Shown here one piece after another: positions 1 through 5,316 of a DNA stretch of 7,587 nt. The stretch comes from JACMJP01 sp046160675 (GTDB taxonomy: Bacteria > Bacteroidota > Bacteroidia > Chitinophagales > BACL12). The position numbers were made by a program, and so were the translations under genes. Location: the NCBI GenBank assembly GCA_046160675.1, contig JBJXHH010000055.1, positions 1 to 7,587 on the forward strand, read 5' to 3'. Each line of letters starts with the position of its first letter. Within the stretch, counting starts at the first letter, position 1. The notes beneath the pieces were generated by a model that saw only the letters and a list, made by a program, of their open reading frames with translations, had not been told where the DNA came from and made no database searches.

Positions 1-1689
1 CATTTTCACTATTCTTGGCACATGCGGCTTGTAATCTTCTCTTGGTTCAGTAATGGTTTTTGCCATCTCTCCCAATATATGCAACCTGCCTCGTCTTGCC
101 TGTTCTAATGCTATTTTCAGAACTTCATAACTCAATCCATCCACTTTCAGGTCCATCTGTGTAGCAGTAATTCCATTACTTGTACCGGCAACTTTAAAAT
201 CCATGTCGCCCAGGTGATCTTCATCGCCGAGGATATCTGATAAAATAGCATATTGCGTCATGCCTGTAGTAGAAATCAATCCCATAGCTATTCCGGCTAC
301 TGGTGCTTTGGTTTTTACCCCTGCATCCATCAATGCCATAGAGCCCGCACAAACTGTGGCCATACTGGATGAACCGTTTGACTCAAGGATGTCACTCACT
401 ACCCTAATGGTATATTCACTGTCAGCAGGAATTACATATTTCAATGCTCGCATGGCCAAATTCCCATGACCTACTTCTCTCCTGCCTAAACCTCTCATAG
501 GTTTTGCTTCGCCGGTGGAGAATGGCGGGAAATTATAATGCAGTAAAAATTTATTTTCTCCTTCATGCACTACGCCATCAATTAGTTGAGCGTCCATTTT
601 AGTGCCTAGGGTAACTGTTGTGAGTGATTGTGTTTCTCCCCTAGAAAAAACTGCAGAACCATGTGCTGATGGAAGATAATCTACCTCAGACCAGATGGAT
701 CTTACTTCATCAAGTTTTCTTCCATCTAATCTTTGTTTATCATTCAGGATCATTTCTCGCATGGCTTCTTTTTCCAGCTTGTGGAAATATCTTGTTACCA
801 ATCCTTCTTTTTGTTCTCTGTCTTCTTCTGAGAAAATGCTGAGGAATTCTTCTTCTATTCCCATAAACCTTTCCCTTCTCTCCACCTTGCTTGCTGATGA
901 CATCTTTGCAACTTCCAGGATTTTGTGATACACTGCATTGCGCAAAGCTTCTTTCAATACTTCATCATGCGTTTCATGATTGTATTCTCTTTTTTGTGTT
1001 TTACCTACTGCTTCTGTGAGCTCATTCAGCACTGCACATTGGCGTTTGATAGCATCATGCCCATAGATGATAGCTTCCAGCATATCTTCTTCCTTCACTT
1101 CTTTCAGTTCGCCCTCCACCATGTTTATATCATTGACGTTGCCGGCAATTATCATGTCAATGTCGCTGTTTGCAAGTTCTGTTCTAGTAGGGTTGATAAC
1201 ATATTTTCCATTAATCCTTCCCACCCTCACTTCGCTTACAGGCCCGTTAAACGGGATATCTGAAACAGCCAGTGCTGATGCTGCCGCAAGGCATGCAAGT
1301 GCATCGGGCAAAATTTCATTTTCAAGGGAGACAAGTGTTACCAGTACCTGAGTTTCTGCATGATAATTATCAGGAAAAAGAGGGCGCAGTGCCCTGTCAA
1401 TCAAGCGGCTTATGAGGATCTCATATTCAGAAGGTCTTGCTTCTCTTTTCAAAAATCCTCCCGGGAACCTTCCTGCTGATGCATAGTTTTCACGGTAATC
1501 CACTGTGAGCGGCATAAAGTCAATTTCATCTTTTGCTTCTTTTGCTGACACTACAGTTGCCAGCAGCATGGTGTTTCCCATGCGTACCACTGCCGATCCA
1601 TCGGCCTGCTTGGCGAGTTTGCCTGTTTCAATAGTGATGGTTCGCCCGTCACCAAAGTCAAAGGTCTTTGTTACTACATTCAAATTCAT
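1..1689 (-). CDS. pnp: Polyribonucleotide nucleotidyltransferase (PNPase), C-terminus cut by window edge
   Basis: PNPase degrades RNA 3'->5' by phosphorolysis, releasing nucleoside diphosphates, and can add 3' tails; it acts in the cytoplasm as a trimer. The minus frame is open from the ATG at 1689-1687 to base 1 (563 codons; the family is usually about 700-720), so the gene continues beyond the window. The first RNase PH-like domain carries FPGGFLKREARPSEYE (about residues 75-90) and SRLIDRALRPLFP. The second carries FPPFSTGE (387-394), RREVGHG (403-409) and ILGDEDHLGDMDFK (486-499). D491, D497 and K499 match E. coli catalytic D486, D492 and K494, so the enzyme should be active. The visible part ends at about the expected start of the KH domain; KH and S1 lie outside. 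It follows rpsO, a widely conserved order. No Shine-Dalgarno is visible; the leader is AT-rich and preceded by a long hairpin. Identification is essentially certain. Confidence 0.97.
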   Translation of the reverse strand, partial: MNLNVVTKTFDFGDGRTITIETGKLAKQADGSAVVRMGNTMLLATVVSAKEAKDEIDFMPLTVDYRENYASAGRFPGGFLKREARPSEYEILISRLIDRALRPLFPDNYHAETQVLVTLVSLENEILPDALACLAAASALAVSDIPFNGPVSEVRVGRINGKYVINPTRTELANSDIDMIIAGNVNDINMVEGELKEVKEEDMLEAIIYGHDAIKRQCAVLNELTEAVGKTQKREYNHETHDEVLKEALRNAVYHKILEVAKMSSASKVERRERFMGIEEEFLSIFSEEDREQKEGLVTRYFHKLEKEAMREMILNDKQRLDGRKLDEVRSIWSEVDYLPSAHGSAVFSRGETQSLTTVTLGTKMDAQLIDGVVHEGENKFLLHYNFPPFSTGEAKPMRGLGRREVGHGNLAMRALKYVIPADSEYTIRVVSDILESNGSSSMATVCAGSMALMDAGVKTKAPVAGIAMGLISTTGMTQYAILSDILGDEDHLGDMDFKVAGTSNGITATQMDLKVDGLSYEVLKIALEQARRGRLHILGEMAKTITEPREDYKPHVPRIVKM

Positions 1690-1704
1690 ATTGTATTAAT
1701 TATT

Positions 1705-1752
1705 AAAATGAAACAGGGCTATGAGTTTTTGAAAAAACTTTTCATAGCCCTG
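1705..1752 (-). terminator. Long hairpin with T-rich tail between rpsO and pnp
   Basis: On the minus strand, CAGGGCTATG (1752-1743) pairs perfectly with CATAGCCCTG (1723-1714), a 10-bp stem. Inside it, after a 3-nt bulge, AGTTTT pairs with AAAACT around a small loop. The 3' side runs into TTTCATTTT (1713-1705). This looks like a rho-independent terminator for rpsO, starting 18 nt after its stop codon. The tail is interrupted by CA, so termination may be partial. Because pnp starts only 15 nt beyond the tail, the hairpin may also lie in the pnp leader, where E. coli has an RNase III-cleaved stem-loop involved in pnp autoregulation. That parallel is inference. Confidence 0.75.
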
Positions 1753-1770
1753 CAAAATATCAGTTTATCA

Positions 1771-2043
1771 TTATCGCCTGATGTTCAGTTTCTCAATCAA
1801 TGCCCGGTAAGCCGTGATGTCTTTCTTCATAACGTAGTTGAGAAAACGGCGCCTTTTACCCACCATCATGAGCAGGCTGCGTTTAGTGGCGAAGTCTTTT
1901 TTATTGCCTTTTAAGTGTTCTGTTAAATGATTGATGCGTTCAGTGAGCAAGGCAATTTGGCCTTCTACTGACCCTGTGTTTTTATCAGAACCGCTAAAAT
2001 CTTTAAAAATCTCTTTTTTTCTATCAATTGTCAATTGAGCCAT
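1771..2043 (-). CDS. rpsO: 30S ribosomal protein S15
   Basis: S15 is a primary 16S rRNA-binding protein of the 30S platform and contacts the 50S subunit in bridge B4. The 90-residue product has the normal family length (about 89) and aligns end to end: GSVEGQIALLTERINHLTEH (24-43), KRSLLMMVGKRRRFLNY (54-70), KKDITAYRALIEKLNIRR (73-90). The E. coli rRNA-contacting HHS segment after KKD is FAT here (51-53); I believe this is a usual variant in Bacteroidota rather than a defect. The ATG at 2043-2041 is the natural start because M-A-Q-L-T opens the protein as in relatives. It has its own two-box promoter upstream and is followed by a hairpin and pnp. Many S15 proteins repress their own mRNA; I see no leader structure here that I can assign to that. 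Confidence 0.98.
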   Translation of the reverse strand: MAQLTIDRKKEIFKDFSGSDKNTGSVEGQIALLTERINHLTEHLKGNKKDFATKRSLLMMVGKRRRFLNYVMKKDITAYRALIEKLNIRR

Positions 2044-2074
2044 TGTACTTAATTACTTTTTTTCTTTAAGGTGA

Positions 2075-2105
2075 CAAAGATAGGGCAAGGGCAGCAAAGT
2101 ACAAA
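2075..2105 (-). promoter_or_regulatory. rpsO promoter, Bacteroidota -33/-7 type
   Basis: The minus strand has TTTG (2105-2102), a 19-nt spacer, then TATCTTTG (2082-2075). This fits the Bacteroidota primary sigma consensus TTTG-N19-TAnnTTTG exactly. Transcription should start about 5-7 nt downstream, near 2069, giving a leader of roughly 25 nt before the rpsO ATG at 2043. It lies just downstream of the rplT terminator, as expected for an independent unit. The spacer also contains a second, imperfect box, TACTTTG (2101-2095). Confidence 0.75.
2087..2099 (-). repeat. 13-nt direct repeat, copy 1 (rpsO promoter spacer)
   Basis: The minus strand reads CTTTGCTGCCCTT. The same 13 bases occur at 2782-2770 in the rpmI promoter, in the same orientation to the downstream gene. 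Here it lies between the -33 and -7 boxes of rpsO and begins with part of an imperfect TACTTTG box. A 13-nt identity between two ribosomal protein promoters suggests a shared element, but it is short. Confidence 0.55.
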
Positions 2106-2145
2106 AGATGAGGTTAAATCACTGAGGAAGATGGTTTCAATAAAC

Positions 2146-2172
2146 AAAAAACCCCGCCGCCGGCAGGGTTTT
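2146..2172 (-). terminator. Rho-independent terminator after rplT
   Basis: On the minus strand, AAAACCCTGCC (2172-2162) pairs with GGCGGGGTTTT (2158-2148) as an 11-bp stem including one G-T (G-U) pair and a 3-nt loop. It continues to a run of six T (2151-2146). It starts 18 nt after the rplT stop and precedes the rpsO promoter, so it closes the rpmI-rplT unit. Confidence 0.88.
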
Positions 2173-2190
2173 CAGATATTTAAGAAGTTT

Positions 2191-2535
2191 TTATTTCACT
2201 TTTTTTATGATCTCCTCAAAAGCTGCAGGGCTGTTCATCGCCAGATCTGCCAGAGCTTTCCTGTTCAGGTCTATATTATGATCTTTCAGCTTGTGAATAA
2301 AAGTGCTGTAAGTCAGCCCGTGAGGGCGAACTGCAGCATTTATCCTTGCGATCCAGGTTTGGCGGTACAGGGCTTTTTTGTCTTTTCTTCCTACATAAGC
2401 ATAACCGAGCGCTTTTTCAACGGCGTTTTTCGCTACCGTCCACACATTTTTTCTGCGGCCCCAGTATCCTTTTGCCTGCTTTAAAACTTTCTTGCGCCTT
2501 GCTCTTGACGCCACATGATTTACTGACCTTGGCAT
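2191..2535 (-). CDS. rplT: 50S ribosomal protein L20
   Basis: L20 binds 23S rRNA directly and is needed early in 50S assembly. The 114-residue product matches the family (about 117) from end to end. It opens MPRSVNHVASRARRKKVLK and continues AKGYWGRRKNVWTVAKNAVE (21-40), then the basic extended arm passes into the globular part with YRQTWIARINAAVRPHGLTY (57-76) and LNRKALADLA (90-99). The start at 2535 lies 11 nt after the rpmI stop, so the two genes are co-transcribed and probably translationally linked. In E. coli and Bacillus, L20 represses its own operon by binding the infC-rpmI-rplT mRNA; I could not identify an L20-binding fold here. A strong terminator follows. Confidence 0.98.
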   Translation of the reverse strand: MPRSVNHVASRARRKKVLKQAKGYWGRRKNVWTVAKNAVEKALGYAYVGRKDKKALYRQTWIARINAAVRPHGLTYSTFIHKLKDHNIDLNRKALADLAMNSPAAFEEIIKKVK

Positions 2536-2546
2536 TTTCTACGATT

Positions 2547-2741
2547 TTATGCTAACAATAATCTTTTCATTCTTGGTGTATCTGCCTCATGCACTAAGGT
2601 GGTTCCACTCAGGCGGGTTTTGCGCTTCTTGCTTTTCTTGGTAAGAATGTGTCGCTTGAAGGCGCTGGAACGCTTCACTTTACCGCTACCGGTAAGTTTG
2701 AACCGCTTCTTTGCGCTGCTGTTGCTTTTCATCTTCGGCAT
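2547..2741 (-). CDS. rpmI: 50S ribosomal protein L35
   Basis: L35 is a small, very basic protein of the large ribosomal subunit. The 64-residue product has the family's normal length and hallmarks: MPKMKSNSSAKKRFKLTGSG (1-20), KRSSAFKRHILTKKSKKRK (23-41) and the C-terminal TPRMKRLL (55-62). The ATG at 2741 opens the conserved MPKMK. It lies between infC and rplT, the usual order. A TATCTTTG box at 2785-2778 suggests its own promoter, with a leader of about 30 nt, in addition to possible read-through from infC. No close Shine-Dalgarno is seen; GGA lies about 18 nt before the ATG, too far to be a normal one. Confidence 0.97.
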   Translation of the reverse strand: MPKMKSNSSAKKRFKLTGSGKVKRSSAFKRHILTKKSKKRKTRLSGTTLVHEADTPRMKRLLLA

Positions 2742-2769
2742 ATCAAATACAGTTTAATTTCCTTTTTTA

Positions 2770-2782
2770 AAGGGCAGCAAAG
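2770..2782 (-). repeat. 13-nt direct repeat, copy 2 (rpmI promoter and start region)
   Basis: CTTTGCTGCCCTT on the minus strand, identical to 2099-2087 upstream of rpsO. Here the first five bases are the end of the TATCTTTG -7 box and the rest covers the expected transcription start. A related arrangement, TACCTTTG followed by TGCAGCCCTTT, occurs on the plus strand at 6442-6460. Confidence 0.55.
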
Positions 2783-2785
2783 ATA
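2778..2785 (-). promoter_or_regulatory. Likely rpmI-rplT promoter (-7 box)
   Basis: TATCTTTG matches the Bacteroidota -7 consensus TAnnTTTG and lies 36 nt upstream of the rpmI ATG. The -33 position holds only T-rich sequence rather than a clean TTTG, and it overlaps the T tract that follows infC. The expected transcription start is near 2772. This would let rpmI-rplT be transcribed independently of thrS-infC. Confidence 0.6.
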
Positions 2786-2799
2786 AACAAATCTTCCTG

Positions 2800-2818
2800 A
2801 AAAAAAACCCTTGGGTTT
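2800..2818 (-). terminator. Weak hairpin plus T8 tract directly after infC
   Basis: The minus strand reads AAACCC-AA-GGGTTT followed by more T, with eight T in a row (2807-2800). The stem is only 5 bp if a 4-nt loop is allowed, and its first bases overlap the infC stop codon. It could give partial termination between infC and rpmI, but it is too short to call confidently; read-through is likely. Confidence 0.35.
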
Positions 2819-3371
2819 ACTTTTTCCCCTTGGGATTGAGGGTGAGGAACATTTTTTTGCCTTCCATCTTCGGTAAGGCGTCAGGGATCCCAACTCCTTC
2901 GAGTTTTTGTGCAAACTTGAGCAGGAGTACTTCTCCCCTTTCCTGGAAAACAATACTTCTTCCCCTGAACTGCACATAAGCTCTCACTTTATTCCCTTCC
3001 TTCAAGAAATTTTCTGCATGTTTTGTTTTGAAGTCAAAATCATGGTCATCTGTGTTGGGTGTGAAGCGGATCTCTTTCATCTCCTGCTTCTTGGCATTGG
3101 CCTTCAGTTCTTTGTCTTTTTTCTTTTTTTCGTACAAGAACTTTTGGTAATCTGTGATTCGGCACACAGGTGGGTCTGCATTAGGTGAGATCTCCACCAG
3201 GTCAAGCATCTGTTCTTCTGCCATGCGGAGGGCATCAGCAAATGAAAAAATACCTTGTTCTACATTTTCGCCCACAAGGCGCACCCGGGGTGCTGTGATA
3301 AGGCGGTTTATACGGTTAGGATACTTTTCTTCTTTTTTCCGTAGGAATAGTTGTACTCTTCTGTCCTGCAA
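2817..3371 (-). CDS. infC: Translation initiation factor IF-3, TTG start
   Basis: IF-3 binds the 30S subunit, blocks premature 50S joining and proofreads the start codon and initiator tRNA. From the TTG at 3371-3369 the product is 184 residues, close to the usual 170-180. The N-terminal domain has RINRLITAPRVRLVGENVEQ (20-39), LDLVEISPNADPPVCRI (56-72) and DYQKFLY (74-80). A lysine-rich linker (81-96) leads to the C-terminal domain with KEIRFTPNTDDHDFDFK (99-115), VRAYVQFRGR (129-138) and the end LNPKGKK. No ATG exists in frame before M50, which is inside the conserved domain, and the frame closes with a TAA at 3404-3402. TTG is the only NTG codon between that stop and the conserved region. 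A rare start fits the known autoregulation of infC, where IF-3 discriminates against its own non-AUG start. It lies 13 nt after thrS; the sequence before the start is almost all A. Confidence 0.96.
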   Translation of the reverse strand: MQDRRVQLFLRKKEEKYPNRINRLITAPRVRLVGENVEQGIFSFADALRMAEEQMLDLVEISPNADPPVCRITDYQKFLYEKKKKDKELKANAKKQEMKEIRFTPNTDDHDFDFKTKHAENFLKEGNKVRAYVQFRGRSIVFQERGEVLLLKFAQKLEGVGIPDALPKMEGKKMFLTLNPKGKK

Positions 3372-3384
3372 TTGTTTTTTGTTT
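3369..3384 (-). other. infC translation start region: TTG codon behind an A-rich leader
   Basis: The 13 nt between the thrS stop and the infC start contain only A and two C, with no Shine-Dalgarno. A-rich sequence before the start is common in Bacteroidota, whose ribosomes use Shine-Dalgarno pairing weakly. The initiator is TTG; the overlapping ATT (3372-3370) is in the wrong frame. The site probably depends on translation ending at thrS as well as on IF-3 levels, but that is inference. Confidence 0.65.
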
Positions 3385-5316
3385 TTATGAAAAAATCGGT
3401 TTTACTTCTTCTTCTATCATGTTGATGAATTGTTCAACAGGAAAACTGCCTTTATCCCCTTCGCCATGTTTGCGTACTGAAACTGTGTTTGTGTTCATTT
3501 CATTTTCGCCAACAATGAGCATGTAAGGTATTTTTTTAACCTCTGCATCTCTTATTTTCCTGCCTATTTTTTCTACCCGCTGATCAAAGAAACTGCGAAT
3601 TTCGTGTTTTTTGAACATATTGATAAGTGAATTGCAATATTCGTTGTATTTATCACTGATAGGCAACACAGCAACCTGCACAGGCGCTAGCCAGGTTGGG
3701 AAGTTTCCTGCATAGTGTTCCAACAAGAAACCGATGAAACGTTCATGTGTACTTAGCGGTGCCCGGTGGATAATAAGCGGGGTCTTCGACTGGTTGTTTT
3801 TATCCGTGTAAGTGAGTTCAAACCGTAATGGTTGCCCAAAATCTACCTGGTTAGTTGCAAGAGTAAATTCTCTTCCAATGACGCTGAAAATCTGAATGTC
3901 AATCTTAGGTCCGTAGAATGCGGCTTCATCAGGTACCTCAACAAAAGGTATCCCGGCATCAACCATCACTTTGCGAACCATGTCTTCGGTTTTTTTCCAG
4001 AGTTCAGGCATGTCAAGATATTTGTCGCCCAGTCTTGCAGGGTCATGGGTGCTGAAACGCATCACATATTTTTCAATCCCGAAGAGTTTGAAATAATTCA
4101 AATACATATCATTTACAGCCTTGAACTCCGATTCAAACTGTTCTTCAGTACAATAAATATGAGCATCATTCATATTTAATCCCCTCACCCGCATCAATCC
4201 GAATAATGCACCACTTTCTTCATACCTGTAACACATGCCATACTCTGCATAGCGCAATGGAAGATCCCTGTAACTCTTTGGTGTAGCTGAATAAATTTTA
4301 TGATGATGGGGGCAGTTCATTGACTTAAGGTAATATTTTGTACCATCCATTTCCATAGGTGGATACATACTATCTGCATAATAGGGCAAATGCCCGCTGG
4401 TGATATATAAATTTTCTTTCGCAATGTGAGGGGTTTTCACCCTTACATAACCTGCCAGGTCTTCTCTCCGTTTTGCAAGTTTTTCAAGCTGCTCAATAAT
4501 CATTGCTCCGTTGGGTAACCAGAGGATAAGTCCCTGTCCTACATCATCATCCATGGTATAGATTTCAAGCTCTTTTCCAAGTTTGCGATGATCTCTTTTT
4601 TTCGCTTCTTCCAGCATTTCTAAATAGGCATCTAACTCACTTTGTTTTGGGAAGGTGATGCCATAAATGCGGGTGAGCATTTTATTTTTTTCATTCCCTC
4701 GCCAATAGGCACCTGCAATGTTTAAAAGTTTAATTGCTTTGATGCTGCCTGTATCGGGAATATGAGGACCCCTGCAGAGGTCAACAAAATTTCCTTGTGT
4801 ATAGAAAGTAATGCTGCCGTCTTCAAGGTCATTTATTAGTTCAAGTTTGTACTGGTCATTTTTTTCTGTAAAATATTTTAGCGCCTCAGCTTTTGAAACC
4901 TCTTTTCTGTGATACACAGAATTTTTTTTCGAAAGCTCTTTCATCTTCTCTTCTATCTTGGGCAGGTCGTCATGAGTGAGCAAGGTATCGCCAAGGTCAA
5001 CATCATAATAAAATCCGTTATCAATAGCCGGTCCGATACCGAATTTTACTCCGGGATGTAATACTTCCAAGGCCTCAGCTAACAGGTGGGCGCTGCTATG
5101 CCAGTAAGTAGATTTACCTTTTGCATCATCCCAGGTGAGTAATTTTAATGTTGCGTCTGAAGTAATTTTTCTTGATGCATCCCAAACTTCGCCGTTCACT
5201 TCAGCACTTAATACTTTTCTCGCTAAGCCTTCACTAATTGATTTAGCTATTTCCATGGAGGTTACGCCCTCTTTGTATTCTCTGATATTTCCGTCGGGAA
5301 ATGTAATCCTGATCAT
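3385..5316 (-). CDS. thrS: Threonyl-tRNA synthetase
   Basis: Class II synthetase that charges tRNA-Thr and hydrolyses mischarged Ser-tRNA-Thr. It is 643 residues (E. coli 642) and complete. Domains: TGS (about 1-62); editing domain with HSSAH (H73, H77) and CRGPH (C181, H185), matching the E. coli editing residues H73, H77, C182, H186; catalytic core (about 245-540); anticodon-binding domain (about 545-640), entered by PTWLAPVQVAVLPIS. The zinc ligands that select threonine are C335 (SMNCPHHH), H386 (NDAHIYC) and H517 (IIHRAP). Motif 2 has R364-Y-E366; motif 3 has ERFIGFLLEHYAG (525-537). In the motif 2 loop the E. coli TQDDAH is NMNDAH (381-386): D384 is kept, but the Gln381 equivalent is Met382. 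The start codon overlaps the TPR gene's stop as ATGA, and infC follows after 13 nt, so the three genes probably share a transcript. No T-box or leader element is visible. Confidence 0.98.
   Translation of the reverse strand: MIRITFPDGNIREYKEGVTSMEIAKSISEGLARKVLSAEVNGEVWDASRKITSDATLKLLTWDDAKGKSTYWHSSAHLLAEALEVLHPGVKFGIGPAIDNGFYYDVDLGDTLLTHDDLPKIEEKMKELSKKNSVYHRKEVSKAEALKYFTEKNDQYKLELINDLEDGSITFYTQGNFVDLCRGPHIPDTGSIKAIKLLNIAGAYWRGNEKNKMLTRIYGITFPKQSELDAYLEMLEEAKKRDHRKLGKELEIYTMDDDVGQGLILWLPNGAMIIEQLEKLAKRREDLAGYVRVKTPHIAKENLYITSGHLPYYADSMYPPMEMDGTKYYLKSMNCPHHHKIYSATPKSYRDLPLRYAEYGMCYRYEESGALFGLMRVRGLNMNDAHIYCTEEQFESEFKAVNDMYLNYFKLFGIEKYVMRFSTHDPARLGDKYLDMPELWKKTEDMVRKVMVDAGIPFVEVPDEAAFYGPKIDIQIFSVIGREFTLATNQVDFGQPLRFELTYTDKNNQSKTPLIIHRAPLSTHERFIGFLLEHYAGNFPTWLAPVQVAVLPISDKYNEYCNSLINMFKKHEIRSFFDQRVEKIGRKIRDAEVKKIPYMLIVGENEMNTNTVSVRKHGEGDKGSFPVEQFINMIEEEVKPIFS
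5313..5316 (-). other. ATGA stop/start overlap, TPR gene into thrS
   Basis: The TPR gene ends TGA at 5315-5313 and thrS begins ATG at 5316-5314, sharing ATGA on the minus strand. Such overlaps usually mean translational coupling, with ribosomes ending the first gene re-initiating on the second. I found no TAnnTTTG box in the last 300 bases of the TPR gene that would serve as a separate thrS promoter. Confidence 0.85.

Noticed and set aside
260..1699. Several open plus-strand frames of 64-112 codons opposite pnp
   Set aside because: They lie antisense to a well-conserved PNPase frame, have no coherent domain signal, and are expected shadows.
1753..1762. TATTTTG-like box just before the rpsO-pnp hairpin, as a pnp promoter
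   Set aside because: It has one base too few between TA and TTTG and no TTTG about 19 nt upstream.
2071..2484. Plus-strand frame of 137 codons
   Set aside because: It runs over the rpsO promoter, the rplT terminator and rplT on the opposite strand, and its product looks like reverse-strand noise.
2761..2773. Small hairpin CCTTT-AAA-AAAGG in the rpmI leader as an L20-responsive element
   Set aside because: Five mostly A-T pairs around a 3-nt loop are too weak and do not resemble a known L20 site.
2729..2977. Minus-strand frame of 82 codons between infC and rpmI
   Set aside because: It overlaps the 3' part of infC in another frame; the infC frame carries the conserved IF-3 C-terminal domain.
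3370..3372. ATT as the infC start, as in E. coli
   Set aside because: The ATT is one base out of frame with the conserved IF-3 sequence; the overlapping TTG is in frame.
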